DNA of 64,000 nucleotides from Daphnia pulex (lineage: Eukaryota; Arthropoda; Branchiopoda; Diplostraca; Daphniidae): NCBI RefSeq assembly GCF_021134715.1, contig NC_060027.1:6448001-6512000 (forward strand), read 5' to 3'. A model generated the notes under the pieces. It did not search any database and was not told the DNA's origin. It was given only the letters and a program-made list of their open reading frames with translations. Of the stretch, positions 49,564-61,024 are shown piece by piece. Numbering within the stretch: the stretch's first letter is position 1; every line of letters starts with the position of its first letter. A program made the position numbers and the translations under genes.

Positions 49564-50166
49564 GATGGAACGAACTAGCTGCTGGTGAAGTAACACGGAT
49601 AAAATAAGATCCTTGGGTTGCTGGCGAACGGACTTATAGTAGTAGTACACGTATATAATGTTGATGCGCCAATTTAGCTGCAAAGAAAACAGGAAATCCT
49701 TCGCTGGCTATATTAAAACACAGAGTGGGGGGGGGGGGGGGTCCACGGATATCTTTTCTGCAATGTCATTATTTTCTGCTTTTGCCCGACTTTTGAATCA
49801 AATTCAACAATTTTTTTTCGAAAAAAAAATTCCTTCTTGAGATTCATCATAACCTTGCTATGGAAAATCAAGAGAGACAACCAGGTTTGTGCAACCAAAT
49901 TCAATCCCGGCGCTCCTACGGACAGGTATTGGAATTGCACCAGTGCAAACGAAAAATGTTAGCTCGGTGAACGGACTGAACCATATCGTTGCATTACCTC
50001 TTTCTAGATGAGAATACAATTTTCAGAATTCGATGAATTCTATCTATCTATCAATTCTATCTATGAACAATTTTGTAATATTTAATAGTAAGAAATGCTC
50101 ACCATATCGTATTTAAAAAATTGTTTCATAAATGTACTTTATATATGATAGATATATAGGCTAATA
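49564..50166. other. Spacer upstream of the secreted-protein gene
   Basis: Contains a run of 15 or so G at about 49727-49742 and short ATCTATCT repeats near 50040. Promoter of the gene at 49563 is presumably here. Confidence 0.4.
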
Positions 50167-51439
50167 ATACACAGCAGCGGTAACATACTTAATTTCCAGT
50201 ATGTTAGTAAGTTAAAAGTACTGAATTTGTCAAGTAGGGCTTTTTTCATACTTAATTTGGAAAATTTCCTACTTGAAATATTTTTTAACGTACTTACTAC
50301 TCATTTTCATACTTGCAAGCACTATCTTTTTTAAATATCAAGTAGTTTAGGGAGTTGTAAGTATGTTCAACTATTTGTAAGTATTGTAAATTTGTAAGTA
50401 TATTGGACGAACATACTTATACCTATTTTTCATACTTATTTTCGTCGTATACATACTTAAACAGCTAATAACATACTTGCACTTTGTACTTGTACTTTTG
50501 CTCACTTTTGAAATTTGATTGAGCTTAGCCTATATATATCGACTACTGGATTCAACTTGTTAGTCGACGAGGCTAGTGATCCCACGTCCATTGAAGATGT
50601 TGTTATTGCTAGTAGTAACACAACTGATGGCGTCAGGGCTGGTCTTGAACAATCATCAGCTGAAGATAGGCATGATTTTGATCACGAACAACAACCCCAA
50701 CATTTTGGCCAGCAAAATTTGGTTCCTGCTGCTCATCGTGAAATTGAATCCCTCCTTTTCACTCATGGTGCTGCGTTTAGTGAATTTGAATGGGAGGCTG
50801 GCTTGCTACTTATGTTGCGACAAAGATATTTCCTTACCTACGAGGCCCTGCTCTTTGTTTCTCAGTCCATCCATGAGCATTATTCAAGAAATATGGCCAT
50901 CGTTCAGGTAGAACTCTAGAATACATGTAAACTACTTGTTTAAGGAATATAACTCCTTTTTTTTCATTTATTGTAGGAAAAATTTGCTGCCCTATTTATA
51001 TCTACTGAAGGAACTGGTAGTACCGAGTTTAAAGCAGCTTTCCTGTAAATCATTTTTGTGAAAAAAATGAATAAGGGCACATGCTCGCCGCTTTAGGAGA
51101 GAAAATTGAATATAATGTTTGGACATAAAAATCTCTAAGTCCTAAACCCCCCCCGTTGATTCATAACGGTTATTTAATTAGTTAAAGCATATTAAGAATG
51201 GCACAGCGGATCAGCATCTGACTGTGATGCGAGAGACCCGTGTTCGATTCCTGCAGAAGGCTTTTCTTTTATTCAAGTAAGTATGTTGGAGGCACTTACT
51301 TACATGCTTACTCGTTACTTACAAAATGTAAGTATGAAAAAACTATTTAAGTATGTTAAGCTCGTAAGTAGTTTCGTCTTGTAAGTAATCCTGGCCCACT
51401 AAAGTATGTTAAGGTAAGTATTCTACCGCTGCTGTGTAT
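50167..51439. mobile_element. Short-TIR DNA element with AAGTATG-type subterminal repeats
   Basis: The ends ATACACAGCAGCGGTA (50167-50182) and its complement (51424-51439) form perfect 16-bp terminal repeats. Both ends are packed with copies of AAGTATG/CATACTT, a subterminal arrangement typical of DNA transposons whose transposase binds clustered sites. An open frame at 50515-50919 (up to 134 codons, including FEWEAGLLLMLRQRYFLTYE) may be a residual exon. Its family is unknown and no target duplication is certain. A tRNA-like stretch lies at 51200-51257. Confidence 0.7.
51200..51257 (+). repeat. tRNA-like sequence (degenerate)
   Basis: The order resembles a tRNA: an A-box-like GCGGATCAGC, a GTG anticodon-like loop (CTGTGAT) and a B-box-like TGTTCGATTCC. 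The T-stem pairing is poor and the acceptor stem is missing. A SINE head or tRNA pseudogene is more likely than a gene. Confidence 0.3.
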
Positions 51440-53205
51440 ACTGTTATTACCAGTGCTTCCCGGTCACGTACGCTCTGATGACAGGAAAGGTGACCGCACT
51501 TTATGAGCTTGTCATCGTCCGGATCAAAGCTGTTGCTGCCCAAATTAATGGATTGCCACTTGAGCCCGAGCTGATGATATCAGACTATGAAATCGCGATT
51601 CTTACAGCCGTAGCGGCCAAGTTTCCAAATGGCAGAGCGCGCGGATGTTATTTCCATCAAAGCCAGGTACAGATAAATTAAAATTTTAGGATATATATAT
51701 AATGTATATTTAAATGTAAGTAGACATAACCTACTTGGATGTCAAGAATTGTAACTGAATATTAAAATTTATTCCCCCGCTAGGCCATGTACCGCCATGC
51801 AGTAAAACTTGGATTACAAACCAAGTACAATGAGGAGAACGGGATAATAAAACAAAAATTGTGCGAATGATGTTGGGGCTCAGATTACTGCATCCGCTAC
51901 CAGCGAAACAAGGTTTTATGGTAATTATGAAAAAATTAATATTGTAAATTAAATCAATAACAAATTGATTTTTTGAATCAAGGCCGTTAAACGGCTAGGG
52001 AGATTGGAAATTGAACTGCACGGATTTGATGTCGCCACCGTGGAGGCTGTTGAAGAATTTTTCAACTACATGCAGCGTTTCTGGTTTGATCGGATAGCAC
52101 CTGTTAGATTCTGCGTGCAAAATGATCAGAGAAGAACCAATAATCACCTTAAATCGTTCTACTGCAAATTAAATAAAAAAATGCATGGCCGTCGGCTTAA
52201 TTTTTGGGTTTTCTTCAGTAAATAAAAAATTCCAATGATTTACCTCTAACCCTGTTGTCTTGAAAAATCAATTTTATCTTTATTTGTTTAGAATTTTCAT
52301 TTAATTTTAATAATTTGTGAAAGGAATTCTTCAAAAAGTTGATGCAGCTGAAACAGTGGACTTCAACAATGCGAGAAACGGGGAAGTGATACGCCGTTCT
52401 AGAGGAGATAAAGATAGACGTCACCAATCCCGCATCCTTCAGGCGACGGCCAAACTCAACCGAATGGAATACACTATTTCTGAATTTCTAGAAATAGTGT
52501 CCAAGGAATTTGAACCTATAAAAATTCTCAATGAACAATAACTGATCGAGGTGAATATCAAACAACCCAAAATCTAAAATAAATAATTACATAATTTAAA
52601 ATATATATATGAAAACTATTATAAATATTAACCTTTGTAGAAGTACAGTTTCATTTTCGCATCACGTAAATTATTCATTTTCTTTTATATAGCGCTAGAT
52701 TTACAGCTGGACGATGTCTTCATAAGGGCCCTAAATCCCGAGCCAAATGTAGCACCTTTGCCAGTGGTGGAACCTCCTGCCTATATTCACCCTCCACCGC
52801 CTCAACGAGGTCGTAGACGAGTCAGAGGTATGGCGCAAAATCAAAACAATGAGCGTATCCGAGCGCATCATTGAAGAAAACATGCCATCCCGGAAGAGCT
52901 GAGAGACATCGTCGGCGCCAACAACTGATTGATATCAATCGCCGCAATAATGGAGTTTTGCCCATGGAAAACGCCCAACAAGAAGCTCTGCCTCACCAAG
53001 ACAATCTGGATGTTTTACCGGAAGGACATGGAATTAGTCCGGAAGCTCCAGCCGCAAGAAACGTTCATTTATGTGTGGTTTGCAACACAAATGAGATTGA
53101 CTGCTTTTTACAGTGCGGCCATCCATTTTGCACCCACTGTATAGCAGCAACATTTATGCTCCTGGGCCGTCGTTATGTCCAAGGTGCAGAGCACCATTCG
53201 AAGAA
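51440..53205 (+). pseudogene. MULE transposase remnant with C-terminal RING finger
   Basis: The first block (51440-51666) reads CFPVTYALMTGKVTALYE...LMISDYEIAILTAV...GRARGCYFHQSQ. This is the MULE/Mutator-like DDE core, with the second Asp and the C-x2-H pair. Further blocks are 51784-51920, 51983-52216 and 52317-52541, then a Pro/Arg-rich linker (52740-52870). The end (about 53071-53200) is a C3HC4-type RING: CVVCNTNEID, CGHPFCTHC and, after a one-base shift, CPRCRAPF. One frameshift lies near 51865 and one near 53177, and the N-terminus is lost at the border with the element at 50167-51439. MULE transposases cut and paste DNA; a RING on one would suggest ubiquitin-linked regulation, which is inference. 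Confidence 0.7.
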
Positions 53206-53600
53206 GCAATGCGTATTTTTTTATAATTTTTTTTTTCATATGACTAATGACGGAATCATAGCATTTCAATTTTTGGAAATAAACCTCTTCTTTTCTTATG
53301 TATTTAATTATTTTCAACTAGCCGACTTTCGATCTGCCCTGAAGGTAACTTTTTTTTTCGTTTTCTGTGTTTCTTTTTTATTTGATTTTCGAGTATTTTT
53401 CTTTTGCCACCCATAGTAAAAAAAAAATAAAACATTTTTGGGATAATCAGCTTTTTTAATTCAAGCTTCGCATTTTTTTACATCTAAATAAGAAGTCGAT
53501 TTATAAGATGCATTGGAGATATATCAATTTATAAATTTAACGCCTAATACAAGATGTGTACTTCAAACCCGTACAACATAAGTTCCAAATCTTTTTAGTT
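53206..53600. other. AT-rich spacer between two decayed elements
   Basis: T-rich tracts and no recognisable coding motif. It probably contains the 3' end of the MULE element. Confidence 0.4.
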
Positions 53601-55466
53601 CAAAGTCCGCGCTTATATTTCAGTGATTCTTTTACAAAAGGACTTTCGGACAGTTTTACTTTTTACAAAGAAGACCTTTATGAAAACTCCCTACGTGCAT
53701 TAGAGCTTTTGGAAGGTCAACGACGTACGGACCGTTATATAGGTTAATCTACTTACAACTGCTGCCCAGCCAAAACTGGTCATCGAATATTTCCAAAAAT
53801 ATTCGCCATTCCATGGAGACGATCAAGTACTACGATGCATATCGGAGTTTCTGCAGGAAAAAAATCAATGCTCACCTCGCGAAATCAGTTTGCGACCACA
53901 TTGTGGAAAAAATGAACGGGAAAACGGTGTCGGAATTCATTCCACGGAAAGCCGATCAAGTTGTTTTGATGTCGTCAAATTCTTCTGGCAAGGAAGACAA
54001 AAACAGATTAGTAGACCGTGCGCTAATGTTCCAGAGGCTCGTAAGTGTCGCCAAAAGATCTGAAAAAGAAGAGTCGTTCTACTTTAAGTATGAATTGTGC
54101 TCGTAAACGCGTCGTGGCCTTTTAAGAAACGCGGATAAGGCTGAATTAGCGAAGGCGATTGCAACGATGACTACTGATGAACCAATTAACAGTATAACCA
54201 CTAATGCAAGGATAACCCACTCTTTTGTCTTGGACAGATTAGCAATTATTAATCGTATTCCATGGTCGAAGAATGAGACATATTCCTCAATTTTTTCTAC
54301 CATTTGGAAGTAAATAAAAACTAAATACGGACATAAACCAACCATAGTCTTTGACGGCTATGGTCAGCCTTTGACAAAGGACATTGCTCATTTGAAGAGG
54401 ACAAGGTCAGTTGGCAAGGAAGATGATTTTACTCCAGAGATGAAATGCACAACGACAAAAGAAGACTTCTTATCGTCATGTAAAAACAAAACACGATTCA
54501 TCGAACAATTTGGGAAATATCTCAGTGAACAAGCCTGAGAAGTTATTTACGCGGATGGTGACGCCGATGTCCTTATCGTCCAACAAGCAGTTTCATCTGC
54601 AATGAAACATAGGACAATTCTCATCGGCGATGACACCGACCTACTGATTCTACTGTTACATCATTCTACTGCAGTAACGTTTCCAATTTACATGGTCTCT
54701 GAACCAAAAATAGGAAAAAAACGGGAAAACTTGGAACATATCGAAAATTTCGGAATTGTTGGGGTCTAACATTTGCCAGCTTTTGCTATTTGCTCATGCT
54801 ATCGTAGGATGTGACACCACCTCAAAACCGTATGGGCTTGGAAAAGGCTCGGCGTTGAAGCTATTGAAAAGTAACGAGGAATTCAGAAATTATGCAAAAG
54901 TTTTTTACAAAAGTAATGCAACAAAAGAAGAAGTAGATACCGCTGGAGCAAAAACAATGACCCTAATCTATGGAGCTAACCACCATGAAGATATTGACTC
55001 TCTAAGATACAAAATCTTCACTCATTAAATTAGTGCTGCAACTAGTTTTGTCAAGCCACATGATATTCCACCAACATCAGCTGAATTGGTACACACCAAT
55101 AGAAGAGTATATCTACTACAGGTAACCAAAATAATAGAAATTCATAATAAAAAATTTTATGTGTGTTTTCTACATTATTTGACAATTCAAAAGGTTCAAG
55201 TTTGGATTTGCAACAATATTCTTGAACCACTCCATTGGGGGTGGAAGTTAAGTGATGATTTACTTCTTCCGATAACAACAGAACTACCACCAGCTCCCGC
55301 AGAACTACTGAAGGTTATCAAATGCAGCTGCGCAGGATCGTGCGAAGCAAACAGATGTACATGCAGGAAAAATCAAATGCCATGTTCTATTGCTTGTAAA
55401 AATTGTAAGGTTTTAAATTGGGAAAACTCACCAGAAATCGAAAACATTGAAGATGATATGGTGTAA
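53601..55466 (+). pseudogene. PIN/5'-nuclease-like plus tesmin CXC repeat-family gene, decayed
   Basis: One frame runs from about 53813 and can be followed through stops. Recognisable blocks are DRALMFQRLVSVAK, RIPWSKNETYSSIF, PTIVFDGYGQPLTKD, DADVLIVQQAV and GDDTDLLILLLHH, with Asp clusters typical of PIN/FEN-like nucleases. Next are FAHAIVGCDTTSKPYGLGKG and WGWKLSDDLLLPI. The C-terminal CSCAGSCEANRCTCRKNQ repeat is a tesmin/TSO1-type CXC. A 72-bp intron is at 55122-55193. It is dead: in-frame TAA at 54104 and 54311, TGA at 54536, a +1 shift near 54750 and TAA at 55026. Such proteins are widespread, multicopy and uncharacterised in aquatic invertebrates, as far as I recall, and are probably transposon-borne. 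Confidence 0.7.
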
Positions 55467-57654
55467 TACAAATGTTGATTTAAAATTTTTTTTTATTTGT
55501 TTATTAATTGCACTAACTTCAAATTTATTTTGGTTATAAGACACTATAACTTGACACAAAACAAACGAAGTACAGACGAACTTTCGTAACTAAGACAACT
55601 CACGCCTCGTCATTGCGGCGTTGAGTTCTTGTACTAATGCTAGATTTGGGCAATAAAGGATTTTGTTTGCCAATCAATAGTTATAAAGCTATAAATCGCT
55701 TTTTATTGGCCATTTTACAATTAATAGGGCATTATCTTGTTAATTTTTGGGTGAAAGCCTCTAATTTTTAAGTATTATAGTTAATGGGAAAACTTAATTT
55801 CGTCAAGGCCACTTGTCCATAAGGCGCCATGTAAACTGCGGCAGCCGCGTGGCTGAAAATAAATTGACCGTCTTTCACTTTTAATTTCATAAATAAGCTA
55901 TTTTACACGCGATTCTTATGAAAATTTGATAACTTATAAAATAAAAGAAGTACCCGAGGAGAATTTTTCCGTCTTTTTTTGCGTTGCGTTAAATAGGATG
56001 GTTAAACAACGCATTTTTTGGGCATTTTGGGGTTAGAATCTCAATTTTTGAAAGAGGAAAGGTAAGAAAAAGGGAAAAGCTAGCCCAACCCCATTGGTCA
56101 CCACCGATCGATGGCCAGCCGATTTAACAAAATTTATAAATTTGGGTACTGATGTATCGTAATCCGGGGTATATTAAGCATTAAAAAATGTAATTTAAAT
56201 GCAAAGAAAATACATTTTCATGCCTATAAGCCAACAAGTAGTAAAAAAACCTCAAACAATTAATTTTTAAAAGATCTTCTGGAATATCACAAATCTCTCA
56301 TTGGAGATTTCAACAACGACTCTTTTTAAATTTCCAATAGTTTCAGGGTAGTAACGGACAAGATATGGAGTCGAACCACCCGTCTTTCTGTCATAGAGCG
56401 AGTACGCTAACCACTGTAATATCATCATAAATATTTTAAAATGGGACGAGGAAGCAGATTCCTTGTGCTGGCTGACCCAGGCATAACAAGGGGGAAACAA
56501 AACAAATTGTTACCTTAATTGAGTGAATAAAAATGCACGATTATTTATTTCATGTGTATGTATGTATTTATGTAGTTACACACATTGCATGAAACTAGCT
56601 AATATCGCAACATTGTCGTACCCCATCGTGATTGAATGATTGATTTTTCCTTTATTTTACTGGTTTCAAGTTATGTTTGCGCACCAAAGAGCTTAACTAT
56701 TTTTTATACGCTTCCCCAGATATAATGCGGTATCGGTCATCGATTATTGGTGGAAACATGCATATTAAAATAAGCTCTGTACTATTTAAATGCTGACGCT
56801 AACAGCACCGAATGAGATTACAATTAAGGAATTTAGAAGTATATAAACGAAAATCACAATAATTTGTTTTGGTATGACAGGCTGGCGGCCGCTGGCATTC
56901 AGGCATATGTGGATATCTTAAGCGAAATTTGTCACTGATTGGTGGGTGTAGTTTGACACTTTCGCTCTCTTGAATTTGAGACAGTTTAAGTCTGTTTTTC
57001 TTTTTTTCTTTTTGTTTGCATCGAATAACTTTTTATTGAGGTAAGACATTGGTAATCTTCTTTACACTATACATCAAATACTGATAGATTATTTTCTTTT
57101 ATTTAGGAATGTTATGCCAAGCCTATAGATATACAATTTTACTTCATCAGTGTCTAATGGCAAGTCAATGGAAAACCCTTTAGTAGACTAAATTATCAGT
57201 GTAGCTACTATAACTTGACGTTAAATATCTTTTGTAATGAGTAGCATATAACTTTTAACCCAAGTTATGCATTTACTTGACATGTATGGTTTGTCTCAAA
57301 TCTTGAACAGATTCTTGAAAGTTGAAACATAATGTGTTTGTTATTTCAATGTGGCTGAATTCTAACGAGAAAGCCCCTTATCTGCTTTAGATTAAGGTTT
57401 AGTTAGTCAAAAATATTGCATTCCAGCTAATAAAATCAGTGCCATTGCAACTTGGCCGATTCCAGCAGTCAACAGCAGTCTCGCTCCTTCAATGAAAGGA
57501 TAATTTGGTTCACTGAATTTATATGTTACTCAAATGAGGCCTTTTCAATATTCAGTTATTTGTTGCAATTCACTGAGTCTGTATTGGTAATTCTGGATAA
57601 GAAGATGATAACCATAATAAATATCTTGATCTGAGATTGTCTCATATCATATTT
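55467..57654. other. Spacer with a third TIR copy and a tRNA-like stretch
   Basis: No gene recognised. TACCCGAGGAGAATTTT at 55951-55967 repeats part of the 29-bp inverted repeat. A tRNA-like stretch is at 56350-56420 on the minus strand. The rest is AT-rich. Confidence 0.4.
56350..56420 (-). repeat. tRNA-like sequence (degenerate)
   Basis: On the minus strand an A-box-like TGGTTAGCGTACTCGCT (complement of 56397-56413) precedes a B-box GGTTCGACTCC (complement of 56367-56377). Spacing is right for a tRNA-derived promoter. The anticodon stem is poorly paired. SINE head or pseudogene is most likely. Confidence 0.4.
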
Positions 57655-57940
57655 GGGGATGTGGTGGTGTAGTGGATTAGAGCGTCAACGATTTAGAAAA
57701 AAGTCAATGAGGCTCTGGTTTCGAAACCCAGCTGAACCCGTCAAAAACCTGTAGCGTCGCGCCGTGGAGAAAGGCAGCATGCATAACACAGGGATCCTTG
57801 ATTGCTTTCAAGGATATGACGTTAAACATACGGTGATGTGTTTAATCACATCTTCCAAATTGGAAACGAAACAGCGTCATTAGATCGGGATTGAATTCCT
57901 GCGATAGTGCGCTATATAAATTCATACATACATACATATG
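57655..57940 (+). mobile_element. tRNA-derived SINE
   Basis: The head has an A-box TGGTGTAGTGG (57665-57675) and a B-box GGTTTCGAAACCC (57717-57729), i.e. an internal RNA polymerase III promoter. A unique body follows, including GTAGCGTCGCGCCGTGG. The tail ends in a short CATA repeat (CATACATACATACATA), as left by LINE-mediated priming. Length about 285 bp. No target duplication was confirmed. Confidence 0.7.
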
Positions 57941-58553
57941 GTAACATCAGTGATTGCTGAAACAGTTCTTTTTACTTTTAACGATATTAGGTTTTTTTTA
58001 AGATCGAGGATATACGTTCTCTCAAGTTTTCCAGGACTGTAGTGCTTCTCGTGAATGAGAACCCATCTTTATTATTCAAGCATCATTCAACATTTGAGAT
58101 TCGACATCGATTTGCCGATTCCTGACATAGGCCTAATTACACTGTTACTTAATTAAAAAAACTATTCATTTGATTTTCTTTGTAAATTGACATATAATAA
58201 TACATTGCTGCAATATTTTGTCACTTCACTTCATGTCTCCGTAAAAATTATTTTAAAAATAAGTTTGCTAAGAATTGAAAGACAATTATAGATGAGTAAA
58301 AAATGTTGACAGAAGATGTTGAAAGAAATTTTTATGCATGACAGCATTGAATTTTAGTGCATTTAAAATGAAAAATAAATACATAAAAAACGCATTTTGA
58401 AACGAATTCTAGTTGCATTTCCAGAAACGCATACAGTGATGAAGAAAAAAACGGAAACAAGGCGTTCTAGAATGCAATAATAATGCATTCCATAGTAAGC
58501 GTTTCAACCAAGCGATTCTATTTAAAGCGTATTTCCACCGCGTTTCGCTGCGG
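57941..58553. other. AT-rich spacer
   Basis: No recognised features up to the right end of the 29-bp inverted repeat. Confidence 0.4.
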
Positions 58554-58582
58554 GAAAATTCTCCTCGGGTAGAACACGAGGG
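58554..58582 (-). repeat. 29-bp inverted-repeat end, right
   Basis: Complement of the repeat at 47528-47556. It ends ...GTAGAACACGAGGG, 58 bases before the ATG of the glycine-rich frame. Confidence 0.75.
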
Positions 58583-58640
58583 TAGTCCCAATATTTTTGC
58601 AAAATGGGACAAAGATGATTTAATTTCAAAATTTCCTAGT

Positions 58641-61024
58641 ATGGCAAAACTTAACGCCGATTTCGCATTTTCAGCCGTGACCACAACTCTAAAGACACTT
58701 GAAAGTATTTTACCCCGAGAGAATCGTGATTACGGGAAAGATATAACACCTGTATCATTTTTCAAATACGCTAATTTCTATTGTGAACCATTTTTCATCG
58801 AGGGCACACCCAACAATGGTGGTGCTATAACAGTTTCGTTTGCAGAAACCGCTTATTATCGTCACTCTTTGGTCTTGTGCAAAGGTTTGTAAATGGGTAT
58901 ACTACTCGTATTTTTAGTATTTTTATACTTCTACTCTAATTTGGTTTGTATGATAATTCAGGTGCAAGGGGTAAAGCCGGCCAAAAAGGAGGCAAAGGTG
59001 GACAAGGAGGCAAAGGTGGACAAGGCGGATACGGAGGCTCCATCACGATTGAAAACGTCTTCGGAGAACCACTTAGTGGTCCTATTTGCGTAAGAACTAG
59101 AGGAACTTTTGGTCGAGACGGCAAAGATGGAAAAGGCGGCACGCATGGCAAGCACGGCAAATCAGCTGGTGACGTGGGCTACATCGACAAAGTGGCTGCA
59201 TTTTGGGACTAGATATACGAAACAAGATTCTTCGGTTTCGACAATGATGTCGCGCTGTATATTGATTATTCGTCAACAGAACCAAATAGCGAACCTTACG
59301 CTCGATGCTATCCACAAGGTCGAGAATTAAGCTATGCCACAATCAAATACAGCAGTCACCCGAACACTGATGTTGGGACCCAAGAGGAGAAAACAACAAA
59401 AGGACGTCTTAATCGGACGGAAAGAGAAACAGAAGCCGTTAAGAAGAAAGCTATAACTCGCCAGAGTCTGGGACAGCAAGCTACTCAAGTACTTGAACGG
59501 AAGCAGATGAGCCGAAGTCTTCATGTAAACATGGTCTCTATGATGGAATCGAGTCATAACACAGAGGTCGATCTGAATGAACGAGCTGCTGTTCAAGAGG
59601 AGAACGAAATCGAATGCGAGATCAAGTCGGCATTCGTCAGGAGAAGCCAACGATTGGAAGTCTCTTCTCGTTTTTCATATAGTAAAACCAAAGGTAGTTG
59701 TATAGCTGAAAACATTTACGACCCATTTTACTCTGAAAACGGAGTACAGGCAAGCACATTTTGCTTCCTCTGTCTCAGCCATGAACCTCTGACCAAATTA
59801 AAAGAAGCCAAAGACCAGCCGATTGAAAACGGCACTGTCAGGCTGAGTCCCAAAGCTCTGGTTTACTGCCTTGAACGATTGTCGACAACGGATGGAGTCG
59901 ACAACATCCTGCACTGCATTTTTGGCCAAAAAGAATCGTTCGGCTCTTATTCGTGCCAAAAAACGGAGCCATACCGGAAGCAAATCTCCAACTACATTCA
60001 AGCTAATGGCACAACAAATTATCACACTTTCTCCTCCCTTGTTAAGCGATTTGTGTTCGAAGTGAAAGAAGACGACAAAGACTTCCCCGTTGCTAACGCC
60101 AAAAGAGAAGAATACTTCAAGTTAAAAGATGATCATCAACTGTGGAAGATTATGGAGCATGTTCAAAGTGAGCTGAAGAAAGAAATCGTCAAGTCTGAGA
60201 CTAAGAAGTTGATGAAATTGTTGGAAAAGTATGAAAAAACGCCAGAGGACAAGGTGAATTATGTAATAAACCGTTTCTTGTCGGATGAAGGCAATCGACA
60301 GGACGCCGAAGCTTGGGAGGAAGCATGGTCTTCGAGTGGTCAAAATTTCAAACAAATTGTCAAGAGCCTGAAAGAAAACTTCAATTGGAAAGAAGTTGCC
60401 AAGTCTAAGGCGTTGATGGAAGAGTATGCGAAACATGTTCAATTACCGCTGACTACTCTAGGCCGATCGGAGCTGGAATTGATCGCTCTAATTTACGATA
60501 AGAAAATTCACGTTTACGTTATAGATTACCAAAACAAACAAAACAACAACGAAGACAATTCACCGCCATTCAAGTTCAACGAGACACTAAACTCCGATGG
60601 AAACGAGGAGCATTTTATCCTTTACGAAAAAGATGCATGGCAATTGCTGGAAGTGAATCCTAAGCTGCGACAATTTTTTGAGCAACGAGCTCGTCAAGCT
60701 GCAAAATTGCGTCAACAGACTGAAATCCCAGTAAATGCTGTTAAAATGAATACAGTATCCACCGATTCCAACAGTCAATCAACACAAGAAGAAAAAACCA
60801 ACACAGCAGAGTTCAAAAAATTATCATCATGGTTTGAAAAGAATTACACTAAAAATCGACAAGTCATCACTTCCATCCTAATGCTCTTGGGTTTTGATTT
60901 AATAACTTCAACAACCTTCGCATCAATGGGAACTAAAATAACAGCTACGTCCGATTCAATGAACGCCATAAAAATGCAGAAATTACGATTGGTCACCATC
61001 CTTTGGTGTTGTACCTGGAAATAA
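58641..61024 (+). pseudogene. Glycine-rich, weakly OTU-like gene with one internal TAG and a chimeric end
   Basis: Two exons, 58641-58884 and 58962-61024, are phase-compatible and would encode 768 residues plus a stop, except for one TAG at 59210-59212. The N-terminal part leads into a low-complexity block, KGGKGGQGGKGGQGGYGG and GRDGKDGKGG. A long charged region follows, then DNILHCIFGQ...YSCQKTEPYRKQISNYI and SELELIALIYDKKIHVYVID...HFILYEKDAWQLLEVNP. These last blocks recall OTU-type folds, although the expected catalytic Cys and His are not evident. Reading frames on both sides of the stop are long and clean (505 codons after it). From 60893 the sequence is the 3.1-kb repeat, so the last 43 residues and the stop come from a fused element. 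Sense codons continue upstream of the ATG up to the 29-bp repeat, so the true 5' end may be cut. Confidence 0.55.

Noticed and set aside
54079-54345. Minus-strand open frame with a strong transmembrane-like stretch
   Set aside because: The plus strand of the same bases reads RIPWSKNETYSSIF and PTIVFDGYGQ, which continue the PIN/CXC gene in frame. The minus frame is its antisense shadow.
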